NCBI GenBank assembly: GCA_036559195.1
Contig: DATBTN010000058.1
Coordinates: 1-64,000 of the forward strand
From: Candidatus Baltobacteraceae bacterium
GTDB taxonomy: Bacteria; Vulcanimicrobiota; Vulcanimicrobiia; Vulcanimicrobiales; Vulcanimicrobiaceae
DNA length: 64,000 nucleotides
Direction of reading: 5' to 3'
Shown here: positions 48,269 through 56,318 of the stretch, in pieces
How positions within the stretch are numbered: the first letter of the stretch is position 1
Layout: the number at the start of each line of letters is the position of its first letter
Notes under the pieces: generated by a model
The model's input: only the letters and a program-made list of their open reading frames with translations
Told to the model about the DNA's origin: nothing
Databases searched by the model: none
Translations under genes and position numbers: made by a program

Positions 48269-49305
48269 GCGGCGGCGATGGCGTCGTAGAAGGCGGCGCG
48301 CAGATCGCGCGTGTCGCGACGGCCGAAATAGACGCTGTTCGTCAGCAGTACGCCCGAAATATCGCGCGCCGGATCCGCCCACACGCACGTTCCGACGAAT
48401 CCCGTGTGCCCGAACGTCTGCGCCGAGAGCGTGCGGCCGCACGAGTTCTCGTCGCTCGTCTTGAGCGCCCATCCGAGTCCGCGGCGCAAAATCGGATCGA
48501 ACGCGATCTCGCGAGTCGCCTCGCGCACGAGCGATTCGGGAAGGAAGCCCGGCGCGCGTCCGCAGAGCGGCCCGAGATAGTGTTCGGTGAGCCGCGCAAC
48601 GTCGGCGGCCGTTCCAAAGATGCCGGCGTGACCGGCGACGCCGCCCATGAGATAGGCCTTTTCGTCGTGTACTTCGCCCTGCACGCGTCCGCGCCAGCCG
48701 TCATCTTCGGTAGCCGGGATCGCCGGCCGCTGCGTTGCGGCGGGTCGAAAGATCGCATCGAGCGCGGGCATGCGATCGCGAAGCAACGCCGGCAACGCGC
48801 GTCCCGTCGCTCGCGTCAACAGTTCGCCGAGCGCGATGAAGCCGAGATCGCTGTAGATAACGCGCTCGCCCGGCGGCGCGACGAGTTCGCGTTCGAGCGT
48901 GTAGGCAACGACGTCGTGTCCGAGCAGTTGGCGATAGTCGGCGCCGGAGTTCATGCCGGCATCGTGCGCGAGCAACATGCGCAAGCTAATGGAAGCGTGC
49001 TCGTTGCCGGCCCATTCGGGAATCCGCTTTCCAAGCGGCTCGTCGAGGTCGAGCACGCCGTCGGCAACCAGCGCGAGCGCGAGCGTCGAGACGAAGATCT
49101 TGGTAATCGACGCAAGATCGAAAGAGGTATCGACGTAGATCGGCTCGCCGAACGCGTCGTCGCGCGTACGGCCGTACGCGCGTTCGAAGACGGGTCGGCC
49201 GCCGCGCTCGACGCGCGCGACCGCCGCCGTGAATTGCGTGCCGCAGGCATCCTGCAGCAACGCCTCCACCGCAGCGAACTCCGGGGCAATAGCCGTGCGC
49301 GTCAT
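48265..49305 (-). CDS. Beta-lactamase-family serine hydrolase (class C/PBP4*-like)
   Basis: A 346-residue protein with S-x-x-K at S66-I-T-K69, the Tyr motif YSDLGF near residue 150 and HTGF near the C-terminus in place of KTG. This is the AmpC/esterase-like group. No signal peptide is visible, so it is probably cytoplasmic, and in this operon it may cut a peptide or ester on a recycled muropeptide. LdcA/AmpD-type enzymes are absent here, so it could replace such a step (inference). It overlaps both neighbours by four bases. Confidence 0.82.
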   Translation of the reverse strand: MTRTAIAPEFAAVEALLQDACGTQFTAAVARVERGGRPVFERAYGRTRDDAFGEPIYVDTSFDLASITKIFVSTLALALVADGVLDLDEPLGKRIPEWAGNEHASISLRMLLAHDAGMNSGADYRQLLGHDVVAYTLERELVAPPGERVIYSDLGFIALGELLTRATGRALPALLRDRMPALDAIFRPAATQRPAIPATEDDGWRGRVQGEVHDEKAYLMGGVAGHAGIFGTAADVARLTEHYLGPLCGRAPGFLPESLVREATREIAFDPILRRGLGWALKTSDENSCGRTLSAQTFGHTGFVGTCVWADPARDISGVLLTNSVYFGRRDTRDLRAAFYDAIAAA

Positions 49306-50834
49306 CCTTCGACGAGCGCGGGTGCGGCGATCGGGAGCCGGCCCCGAGCCGGCACGTCACCAAAGAGCACGTCGGCGAGGCCGGCAATGCTCGGAGCGTC
49401 GTCGCCATACGTGCAGACGACCGTACGGGCCTGCGGAAACTCAAACGCATCGTACGGCTCGCGGGCCGATACGAGCAGCGCCTCGGGATATTGCGCCAGA
49501 ATCCGATCGATGGCGCGAGCCTGCTCCGGATAGAGGTGCGCGCGACGCATCAGCACGACGGGCCGACGCCGCGTCTGCGCGAGTCGCGCGAGCAGTTCGT
49601 CGATCTGTGAAACCGGCGGTTCGAGCGCCGCGCGCAATTCCTCGAGATCGGTCGCATGCAATGCGAGCGAGGCGTGCTCGCTATGCGTTCCGACGACCCC
49701 CTCGGTCGTCGTGCCTTCAAAACTTACGACGATGCTTTGTGCGGCCGCGGCCCGAGCCTCGCCGCGCAAACAGGTAACGGCGGCCTGGCCAATCTCGCGA
49801 CCTACGCCCGCGGCCGGCGGCGCCGCGTCGAGCGGTACGGGAGACGCGAGCGAACGCCGGAAACGCATCACGCGATCGTGCGCTTCTCGCAGACGCGCTT
49901 CGGGCAAGCTTTCATCTTCCACCGCTGCGGCGATGAGTTCGACAGCTTCCCCGGCGGTGGTAATGCTGTGCGAGATCAACGCACAATCGGCGCCGGCGAT
50001 CAGCGCGAGCACGGCACCGCGAGCGGTGCCGACGGTCTTTGCGATCGCGTCCATCTGCATGCAGTCGGTAAAACAGACGCCCTTGAAGCCGATCTCGTCA
50101 CGCAGCAAACCGGTGAGAATGCGCGGCGAAAGCGTGGCGGGCCGATCCGGATCGAGAGCGCGGAAAACGATATGTGCCGTCATCACCGACTGCGCTTCGG
50201 GCAGCAAGGCTTTGAACGGCAGCAGATCGCGCGCGCGTAAGGTCTCGAGCGTCTCGTCGATCGCCGGGAGCCCGAGATGCGAATCCTCCGCGGTCGAACC
50301 GTGTCCGGGAAAGTGTTTGTAGGTCGTCGCGATACCGGCACCGCGCATCCCGCGAGCGGCCGCGCCGGCAAGTTCGATGACCAGCGCCGGGTCGTCGCTA
50401 AACGCACGCGCACCGATCGCGGTGTTCGCGCTCTGCAGCGCCAAATCGAGCACCGGCGCGAAATCGAGATTGACGCCCGCGCGTCGCAGATCGAAGGCGA
50501 GCGCTTCGCCGGCCCGGCGGGCAAGCGCCGCATCCCGCGTAGCGCCGACCGCCATCATCGACGGAATCTCTTCCACGCGGTCGCGCAAACGCGCGACGCG
50601 GCCGCCTTCTTGATCGATCGCAACGATCGGCGGATGTTCCGCATCGCCGAGTATCTCGCGAATGCGATCGGTCAGCGCGCGCGTCTGCGCGAGCGATTCG
50701 ACGTTGCGGCCAAAGAGAATCAGCCCGGCCACCGGCGTCGCTCGCAGCTGTGCTTCGAACGCGGCGTCGATTGTGACGCCGTCGAACCCGGTACAAAGTA
50801 CGCCCGCCGCCATGCGGCGGATATCGTCGGTCAT
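49302..50834 (-). CDS. nagZ: Beta-N-acetylhexosaminidase, GH3 (NagZ-like)
   Basis: Removes GlcNAc from GlcNAc-anhydroMurNAc muropeptides in the cytoplasm. 510 residues: a GH3 barrel with DQEGGRVARL, the catalytic dyad loop KHFPGHGSTAEDSH (about 173-186), and the nucleophile Asp in CFTDCMQMDAI. A C-terminal domain of about 170 residues makes it longer than E. coli NagZ (341) and more like Bacillus two-domain NagZ. No signal peptide. Its start overlaps the ABC ATPase stop. Confidence 0.92.
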   Translation of the reverse strand: MTDDIRRMAAGVLCTGFDGVTIDAAFEAQLRATPVAGLILFGRNVESLAQTRALTDRIREILGDAEHPPIVAIDQEGGRVARLRDRVEEIPSMMAVGATRDAALARRAGEALAFDLRRAGVNLDFAPVLDLALQSANTAIGARAFSDDPALVIELAGAAARGMRGAGIATTYKHFPGHGSTAEDSHLGLPAIDETLETLRARDLLPFKALLPEAQSVMTAHIVFRALDPDRPATLSPRILTGLLRDEIGFKGVCFTDCMQMDAIAKTVGTARGAVLALIAGADCALISHSITTAGEAVELIAAAVEDESLPEARLREAHDRVMRFRRSLASPVPLDAAPPAAGVGREIGQAAVTCLRGEARAAAAQSIVVSFEGTTTEGVVGTHSEHASLALHATDLEELRAALEPPVSQIDELLARLAQTRRRPVVLMRRAHLYPEQARAIDRILAQYPEALLVSAREPYDAFEFPQARTVVCTYGDDAPSIAGLADVLFGDVPARGRLPIAAPALVEG

Positions 50835-51829
50835 CGTCTCGCTTTCCCAGTAGAGTTATCGAACCTGCGCACGTGCGCGGTCGGAAATTCCATCGCGAGC
50901 GGCGCCCCGAGTGCGGGGCGATCGTGCCACGTTTGCGGCATACGCGCGAGCACGTCGCCGCGCGGCGTCGATACCCGCACGTACCAATCCGAGCCGCCCC
51001 GCTCGTACCCCGCGACTTCTCCTCGCACCGCACCATCGTCGCGCAGGACGACGTGCTCGGGTCGTATTCCAATCGTTTCCATCGTGTCTTGCAACAGATT
51101 CATCTGCGGCGTTCCGAAAAACCTGGCAACTCGCAGATCGACGGGCGAATCGTAGAGCGCCTGCGGCTGCCCGCACTGCACGATACGTCCGTCGATAAGG
51201 ATTGCGAGTTCGTCGGCGACGGCAAACGCTTCAACGTGGTCGTGCGTGACGTAAATGGCCGGCCCTGAAAACCGCGCGCGAAACCCGACGAACTGCGAGC
51301 GGACGTGCGCTCGCAACTCGGGATCGAGATGCGCGAGGGGTTCGTCGAGCGCGAGAACTTGCGGATCGCTCAGAATCGCGCGCGCGATCGAGGCGCGCTG
51401 CCGCTCGCCGCCCGAGAGGCGGGCCGGGCGTTCGCGCAGGTGCGCCGAGATCGCCAACGCATCGGCGACTTCGCGCACGCGTCGCTCGATCTGCGATTCG
51501 CCCGCACGGCGCAACCGCATCGAGAACGCCAGATTCTCGAAGATCGTCAGATGCGGGAAGAGCGCGTCGTCTTGAAAGACGAGGGCCACACCGCGCCGTT
51601 CGGCGGGCACATCGGCGATCTCGCGTCCGCCCAGCATGATGCTCCCCGAATCGAGCGATTCGAGGCCGGCGAGCAGGCGCAGCAACGTGCTTTTCCCCGC
51701 TCCCGAGGGGCCCAACACGACCAGCGTCCGTCCTTCGGCCACAGAAAACGAAACGCCGTCGAGCACTGCTCGACGGCCCCGACGGTCCGAATACGATTTA
51801 TGAAGGTTTTCCGCGACGACGGCGGCCAC
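50831..51829 (-). CDS. Sugar-type ABC transporter ATP-binding protein (MsmK/UgpC-like)
   Basis: A 332-residue ATPase with Walker A LGPSGAGKSTLLRLL near residue 37, signature LSGGERQRASIARAI, Walker B VLALDEPLAHLD and switch His in YVTHDHVEA. A TOBE-type domain from about 230 contains IGIRPEHVVL, as in the multi-sugar MalK/MsmK class. No permease or binding-protein gene is next to it, so it may energise a permease encoded elsewhere. It opens the recycling operon, overlapping nagZ by four bases, which suggests import of cell-wall sugars. Confidence 0.92.
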   Translation of the reverse strand: MAAVVAENLHKSYSDRRGRRAVLDGVSFSVAEGRTLVVLGPSGAGKSTLLRLLAGLESLDSGSIMLGGREIADVPAERRGVALVFQDDALFPHLTIFENLAFSMRLRRAGESQIERRVREVADALAISAHLRERPARLSGGERQRASIARAILSDPQVLALDEPLAHLDPELRAHVRSQFVGFRARFSGPAIYVTHDHVEAFAVADELAILIDGRIVQCGQPQALYDSPVDLRVARFFGTPQMNLLQDTMETIGIRPEHVVLRDDGAVRGEVAGYERGGSDWYVRVSTPRGDVLARMPQTWHDRPALGAPLAMEFPTAHVRRFDNSTGKARR

Positions 51830-51832
51830 CAG

Positions 51833-52201
51833 CTAGCGGATACGGATGATTTGAGCGATCAATCGGCCGTCGACCTGGCTGACGAAAACTTGAACGCGGG
51901 CGCCCTGACGCAGGTCCGTGAGTGCGGCGTACCCGGACTTGCCGCGGAAGATGCTCGTGCTCGGCGTCACCTGCACGGTGATGCGGCCCTTCGCCGTATC
52001 CAGGGTGAACTCGCCGGAGGAATAATCGACGCTCGCAATCGTGCCCGCCACCGAGCCGCGGTCCTGCGCCTGTCCGCCGTCTTCAAAGTTGTAGACGCCA
52101 TGATGCGCCCAGGCCGGCGGATCCGCGAGCGCGCGACCGTAGCCGCCGAGAGCGAGCGCGGCAATCATCGAGGCAATTCCGAGTGTGCGAAGTGAAACCA
52201 T
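51833..52201 (-). CDS. Secreted DUF5666-like protein
   Basis: A 122-residue exported protein (signal MVSLRTLGIASMIAALALGGYGRALA from ATG 52201). The mature part contains GSVAGTIASVDYSSGEFTLDTAKGRITVQVTPSTSIF and LRQGARVQVFVSQVDGRLIAQIIRI, an OB-like fold typical of DUF5666. It ends three bases upstream of the ABC ATPase start on the same strand, so it may be the first gene of the recycling transcript. Role unknown. Confidence 0.78.
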   Translation of the reverse strand: MVSLRTLGIASMIAALALGGYGRALADPPAWAHHGVYNFEDGGQAQDRGSVAGTIASVDYSSGEFTLDTAKGRITVQVTPSTSIFRGKSGYAALTDLRQGARVQVFVSQVDGRLIAQIIRIR

Positions 52202-52307
52202 GTCAGTACCTAAACGCGTCCGTTCACAGCACCGTTCCATTTCGACGCCGTTCCCCTAGTTGCTTCTCGCGAAGTATGGTCCACCAGCCTGGCGTGCCGG
52301 GCGGCTG

Positions 52308-53375
52308 CTATTCCTCGCCCTCGTAGTACGGGAGTTGCGGCGTGCCGCGGACTCGAATTTCACGCGACGAGATGCTGACTTTGTCGGAGTCGGGATAGTA
52401 GACGATCTCATCCGCGCGTTCCATTCCTAGGAGCAGCAGCTTCGCCGGGCCCTCGCTTTCGTTAAGAAGCTGGTGCGCGCCGCGATCGCCGGTCGGAAAG
52501 GCGATGATGTCTCCCGGCCGCAACCGGACCGACCCCCGCATCGAGCGGATCGTCGGCTCGCCCTCTAAGACGAAGAACATCTCTTCTTCTCGATCGTGCG
52601 CGTGCAGCGGGCAGTAGCGCTTACCCGGCGGGACGATCGCCAGACGATAGCCGAGCTTCCGCGCTCCAATCAGGTCGCCGACCTCCGCGTCGCTCGCGGC
52701 GTAGACTCCGTTCGGACTCGCGTCGTCGATCCAGGTCACCTCGTCGATGTTGATGCGGTTGACGCCGATGCCGCCGCGCGCCTCGAGCAGCGTACCGATC
52801 GCATCGTCGGCGCCGGCAAAGAGCGGGGCGCCGTCGCACAGCAGGAGCGATTCCAGACGCAGGGCCCAGAGGCGGCGCAAGGCCAGCACGAACGCTTCGC
52901 GGTCCGCCAGCTTGTCGTCGGCGAGCAAGCAGAGCGACCCGGCGGGGGTGCCGATGATCGCGTCACCCACGATCGCCGTCCGAAGCTCGGGCAAATGCAG
53001 CGCCACCTCGCCGGGCGTCTTGCCGTGAGGCAGCCCGAGCGCAACGACGCCGTCGGAGACCTCCTGGCCGTCGCGAAACGTTCCGTCGAGCGGAAGCCCA
53101 AAAAGCGGCGCTTCGATCTCCGAGGCCAGAACCCGCGCGCCGAAACGGCTGCGAATCTGCGCGGCTTCCCGCTCGTGATCGCGATTGGTGAGAACCACGA
53201 CGGCGATGCCGCCGAGCGATTCGAGTTCGCGAACGTCGGCCTCGTCGAGCGCGAGCGGGTCGACGGCGAGGTTTCCGCCGGCTCGTTCGATCAGGTAGCT
53301 ATTGAAAAACATCCCGCGGTCGGGCTGCCAGCGCGACCAGCTCCGAACGCCGGCGATTGCTAAGCGCTGCATCAT
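52308..53375 (-). CDS. Metallo-beta-lactamase-fold/cupin fusion protein
   Basis: A 355-residue two-domain protein. Residues 1 to about 190 follow the metallo-beta-lactamase pattern (FFNSYLIERAGGNLAVDPLAL, VVVLTNRDHEREA, GLPHGKTPGEVAL, IVGDAIIGTP), but the HxHxDH motif is reduced to N64-R-D-H67. Residues about 245-340 form a cupin with motif 1 GKRYCPLHAHDREEEMFFVLEG and a second motif ending GAHQLLNES. The cupin ligands look intact, so metal chemistry may lie there. Its ATG overlaps the stop of the small upstream gene. Function unknown. Confidence 0.8.
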   Translation of the reverse strand: MMQRLAIAGVRSWSRWQPDRGMFFNSYLIERAGGNLAVDPLALDEADVRELESLGGIAVVVLTNRDHEREAAQIRSRFGARVLASEIEAPLFGLPLDGTFRDGQEVSDGVVALGLPHGKTPGEVALHLPELRTAIVGDAIIGTPAGSLCLLADDKLADREAFVLALRRLWALRLESLLLCDGAPLFAGADDAIGTLLEARGGIGVNRINIDEVTWIDDASPNGVYAASDAEVGDLIGARKLGYRLAIVPPGKRYCPLHAHDREEEMFFVLEGEPTIRSMRGSVRLRPGDIIAFPTGDRGAHQLLNESEGPAKLLLLGMERADEIVYYPDSDKVSISSREIRVRGTPQLPYYEGEE

Positions 53376-53671
53376 GCCAGCTCGCGATAGTACGCCTCGC
53401 GGGCGCTCGCCTCATCGACGCCTTTGGCGCGCGTCCGTTCGATAATGGAGCGAAGGCGCACGACCGTCGAGTCCTCCGCCTTCTTGCCGGCCAGCACCAG
53501 GCGCAGCGCGATGAGAGCCAGATCGGGTGACTTGGCGCCGAGCGTTTCGATGCCGGTATAAAACGCGGCGGCTCCCGGAACGTCCACCGGCGACGCGAGC
53601 AGCGCGCGGACGACCTCGCTTTTGGATGGCGTGCCGTCAAGAAGGTAGCTGTCGAGCATCTCGAATCCCAT
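53372..53671 (-). CDS. Small helical protein of unknown function
   Basis: A 99-residue soluble protein from ATG 53671 (alternative ATG 53659), reading MGFEMLDSYLLDGTPSKSEV, predicted almost entirely helical, with AAFYTGIETLGAKSPDLALIALRLVLAGK in the centre. Its start codon lies in a 23-bp palindrome shared with the divergent aspartic-protease-like gene, three bases away. Its stop overlaps the MBL-cupin gene (ATGA), so the two are probably functionally linked. The longer open frame upstream is antisense to the divergent gene and is rejected. Confidence 0.65.
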   Translation of the reverse strand: MGFEMLDSYLLDGTPSKSEVVRALLASPVDVPGAAAFYTGIETLGAKSPDLALIALRLVLAGKKAEDSTVVRLRSIIERTRAKGVDEASAREAYYRELA

Positions 53672-53684
53672 GCCATGGGATTCG
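53662..53684. promoter_or_regulatory. 23-bp perfect palindrome holding two divergent start codons
   Basis: CGAATCCCATG (53662-53672), one central C, then CATGGGATTCG (53674-53684). The minus-strand ATG (53671-53669) and the plus-strand ATG (53675-53677) both lie inside, so both proteins begin Met-Gly-Phe. As RNA it could form a hairpin that hides either start; as DNA it could be an operator. Confidence 0.6.
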
Positions 53685-55153
53685 CCGCCAGAGCCGCATT
53701 GCTCTGCGCGCTGTTGCTCCCGCTTTTGGGGGCATCGTCGCAGCAGGCGCCGCTCCAGACCGTGCTCGATCGAATGCGCGCGGCCTCCGGCTTGCCCGAT
53801 CGAGCGCACATCGCGAGCGCCGCGCAGTATCGCGACGACACCATCCTCATCACGCGGCACGAAGATACCGATGGGTTGCGAGAACTCTCCGAGCATTGCA
53901 ACGAAGCGATCTGCCTGGGCATGTATTTCGATGGGGAACGCTTCTACGCGGTCAATATGAACGGCACCGCGCTGCCCAGCTCGCACATCGACTACTATTC
54001 ACGAGGATTGCGCACCATTACGAGCGACGCGTTTCTCGAACCGGCTTTCGCGCGCGACGGCGGTCACATCGAGGACCGCGGCCTCGTAACGGTCGATTCG
54101 AAATCGTATCGCCGGCTCGCCGTCGCCGCCCGCGACGCGATCCCGATGGAAGTAGATGTCGATCGGCAAACGTGGCTGGTCGCGCGGACGCGCGACGCCA
54201 ACGAAGACGCCGAGTTCCGCTTCGGCGATTACCGGCGCGTCGGCAGCTATATGCTGCCGTTTGCGATCGACCGCAACGGCCAGGCGTTCGAGCGCTACAA
54301 AACGCGATCGGTTGCGACGGTACCCTTCGAGCCGCCGAAGGGACTCGTGCCGGTTTGGAACGGCTCGGCTCCAATGGCGTTAGATTCCTCGATCGTCGCG
54401 CCCATCGGTACTTGCACGATCGCGGGCATCGCGGTCCGATGCCTCATCGATACGGGGAACTCCGGCATCGCGATGAGTTTGGATCTAGCCGAACAACTGC
54501 ACGCGCCGATCGTGGGAGCGTTTCGCGTCAACGGGCTGGGCGAATACGCGACCGAAGTCGTGACGGCCGGCCCGCTGCGCGTCGGCAGCGCAACGTTCGG
54601 GCAAGCGAAGTACGTCGTTCTGCACGACATTCACGCCTACGGATACGACCTCGTCTTGGGAGCCGACGTCCTCGCGAATACGTCGCTCACCCTCGACAAC
54701 GACGCGCACACCGCAACGTTCGAAAATCCGTCGGGGGATGCGTCGCCGAACGGGATCGCCTTGGACTTCGAGAACTTCTTGCCCGTCGTCGCCGTAAAGC
54801 TCGGCTCGCTCAGCACGCATCTCGCGGTCGATACCGGCGATCAATCGACGATCAATCTTAGCTACGAATATTACCGCCAGCACGCGGATCTCTTCAAGGC
54901 GACGCGTTCGCAGGGCGTCGAGGGCGTCGGCGGCACGAGCGTGGAACTGCTCGGCGTCATCCCGGTCGCGCAGATCGGCGGGTTCGACGTTACCTCGCCG
55001 TCGATCGGCTCGACCCAGATTCTTCGCGGCGCGTCGCACGGCCACATCGGCGCCGGCTTGCTCGCGCATTTCCGCATGGTCCTCGACTATTCGCGCCGCC
55101 GGTTATCGCTTTTTGCCCGCCGTGGCGACAACGCCGTTCGCAAATCTCCCTGA
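53675..55153 (+). CDS. Exported retropepsin-like aspartic protease with two DTG motifs
   Basis: A 492-residue protein with signal peptide MGFAARAALLCALLLPLLGA. Residues about 25-230 resemble an outer-membrane-lipoprotein-sorting-like beta domain (EVDVDRQTWLVARTRD). Two retropepsin-like modules follow: D259-T-G in CLIDTGNSGIAMS and D386-T-G in LAVDTGDQSTINLS, with LGADVLAN and GHIGAGLLAHFRMVLDY as the flap or closing elements. Two modules in one chain could form a pseudo-dimer active site like pepsin. It has no visible ribosome-binding site because its start lies in the shared palindrome. Confidence 0.82.
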   Translation: MGFAARAALLCALLLPLLGASSQQAPLQTVLDRMRAASGLPDRAHIASAAQYRDDTILITRHEDTDGLRELSEHCNEAICLGMYFDGERFYAVNMNGTALPSSHIDYYSRGLRTITSDAFLEPAFARDGGHIEDRGLVTVDSKSYRRLAVAARDAIPMEVDVDRQTWLVARTRDANEDAEFRFGDYRRVGSYMLPFAIDRNGQAFERYKTRSVATVPFEPPKGLVPVWNGSAPMALDSSIVAPIGTCTIAGIAVRCLIDTGNSGIAMSLDLAEQLHAPIVGAFRVNGLGEYATEVVTAGPLRVGSATFGQAKYVVLHDIHAYGYDLVLGADVLANTSLTLDNDAHTATFENPSGDASPNGIALDFENFLPVVAVKLGSLSTHLAVDTGDQSTINLSYEYYRQHADLFKATRSQGVEGVGGTSVELLGVIPVAQIGGFDVTSPSIGSTQILRGASHGHIGAGLLAHFRMVLDYSRRRLSLFARRGDNAVRKSP

Positions 55154-55157
55154 ATCG

Positions 55158-56318
55158 TTAGCCGCCCGGAGCCAGGAGCGCGAACGCGCCCTGCGCGGCG
55201 ACTTGCGCGCCTGGGTTCAATCCGGTGATTTCGGCCGTCGTCCCGTCACTTTGAACCACCGAAACCGTGGTTTGCACGAATTGCGCGTCGCCGTTCTTCC
55301 CGCGTTTTTGTAAAAACACGACGGTCTTGCCGCTCTGTGGATCTTGCACGATCGCGGTCTGCGGCAGCAAGATGCCCGTCGAGTGGCCGACGATAATCGT
55401 CGCCGCAACCGCGCTGCCGGCCACGCTACCGGGCGGAACGCCCGATACAACCACCGTCGCGCTCTGCGTCGTTGGATCGACGGCCGGCGTTACGCCGATC
55501 ACCCGTCCTTGCGCGTGCAGGTTCGTGCCGGGCACGGCTATTGAAACCGGGTCCCCGACGCGCACCCGCTGCGCGTCGCCGGCCGAAACGTTGAGCGTCA
55601 ACTCGGCCTGGGCAGCGGGGCCGATCGCGATGACGGGCGTCGTCGGATCGACCGACTCTCCCGGCTGTTTGAGGATTGCGAGCACGACGCCGTCGCTCGG
55701 TGCGCGAAGTGTGGCGTTGGCGAGATCGTTTTGCGTGAGTGACGAGCGGGCGCTGGCGCTCTGTGCCTGCGCGGCCGCGGCGGTGCGCTGCGCCCCGTTC
55801 AAATTACGATCCGCGTAGTCTGCCGCGAGCACCGCACGTGCGGCTTCGATATCTTTACGGGCTCCCACGCCCGCCGCGAAAAGCGACTGGGCGCGTTCGA
55901 GCGTGCGCCGGTCGACGGCGATCTTCGTACTGAGTTTGTCGACGGCTGCGGCCTGCGCGTTGGCGGCGGCGGCGGCGGCATCGGCCTGTGCTTGCTGCGC
56001 GGTCAGCGAGAGGTTTCGCGTGTTGAGCTGCGCGAGCGTCTGCCCCGCTCCGACGTGTTCGCCGACGCGGACGTCGACGCTTTGCAAGATCCCCGGAACG
56101 GCAAAGGCCACTTTCGTTTGCGCTCCGGCCGGAGCGCCGACGCGGCCGACCGCGCTGATGCGCTCCGTAAAGTCGCCGGCGCGCGCCGTTGCGAGCGCAA
56201 CTTGCGGCGCCGCCGGTGCTTGCTGCAGCGTTGGACGACGATGAAGAACGACGTACGCGACGATCGCTCCTACAACCACGACCGCGGCCACCACGCCGAT
56301 CAACCTTCGATTTCGCAT
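55158..56318 (-). CDS. RND-type periplasmic adaptor (HlyD/AcrA family)
   Basis: A 386-residue membrane-fusion protein. One N-terminal helix (GVVAAVVVVGAIVAYVVL), a lipoyl half (VPGILQSVDVRVGEHVGAGQTL), an Ala/Gln-rich coiled-coil hairpin (about 105-200), a second lipoyl half (LRAPSDGVVLAILKQPGESV), and beta-barrel and membrane-proximal domains. It is last in the pump operon: its ATG overlaps the tolC stop (TAATG). It bridges the RND pump and the TolC encoded just upstream. Confidence 0.93.
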   Translation of the reverse strand: MRNRRLIGVVAAVVVVGAIVAYVVLHRRPTLQQAPAAPQVALATARAGDFTERISAVGRVGAPAGAQTKVAFAVPGILQSVDVRVGEHVGAGQTLAQLNTRNLSLTAQQAQADAAAAAANAQAAAVDKLSTKIAVDRRTLERAQSLFAAGVGARKDIEAARAVLAADYADRNLNGAQRTAAAAQAQSASARSSLTQNDLANATLRAPSDGVVLAILKQPGESVDPTTPVIAIGPAAQAELTLNVSAGDAQRVRVGDPVSIAVPGTNLHAQGRVIGVTPAVDPTTQSATVVVSGVPPGSVAGSAVAATIIVGHSTGILLPQTAIVQDPQSGKTVVFLQKRGKNGDAQFVQTTVSVVQSDGTTAEITGLNPGAQVAAQGAFALLAPGG

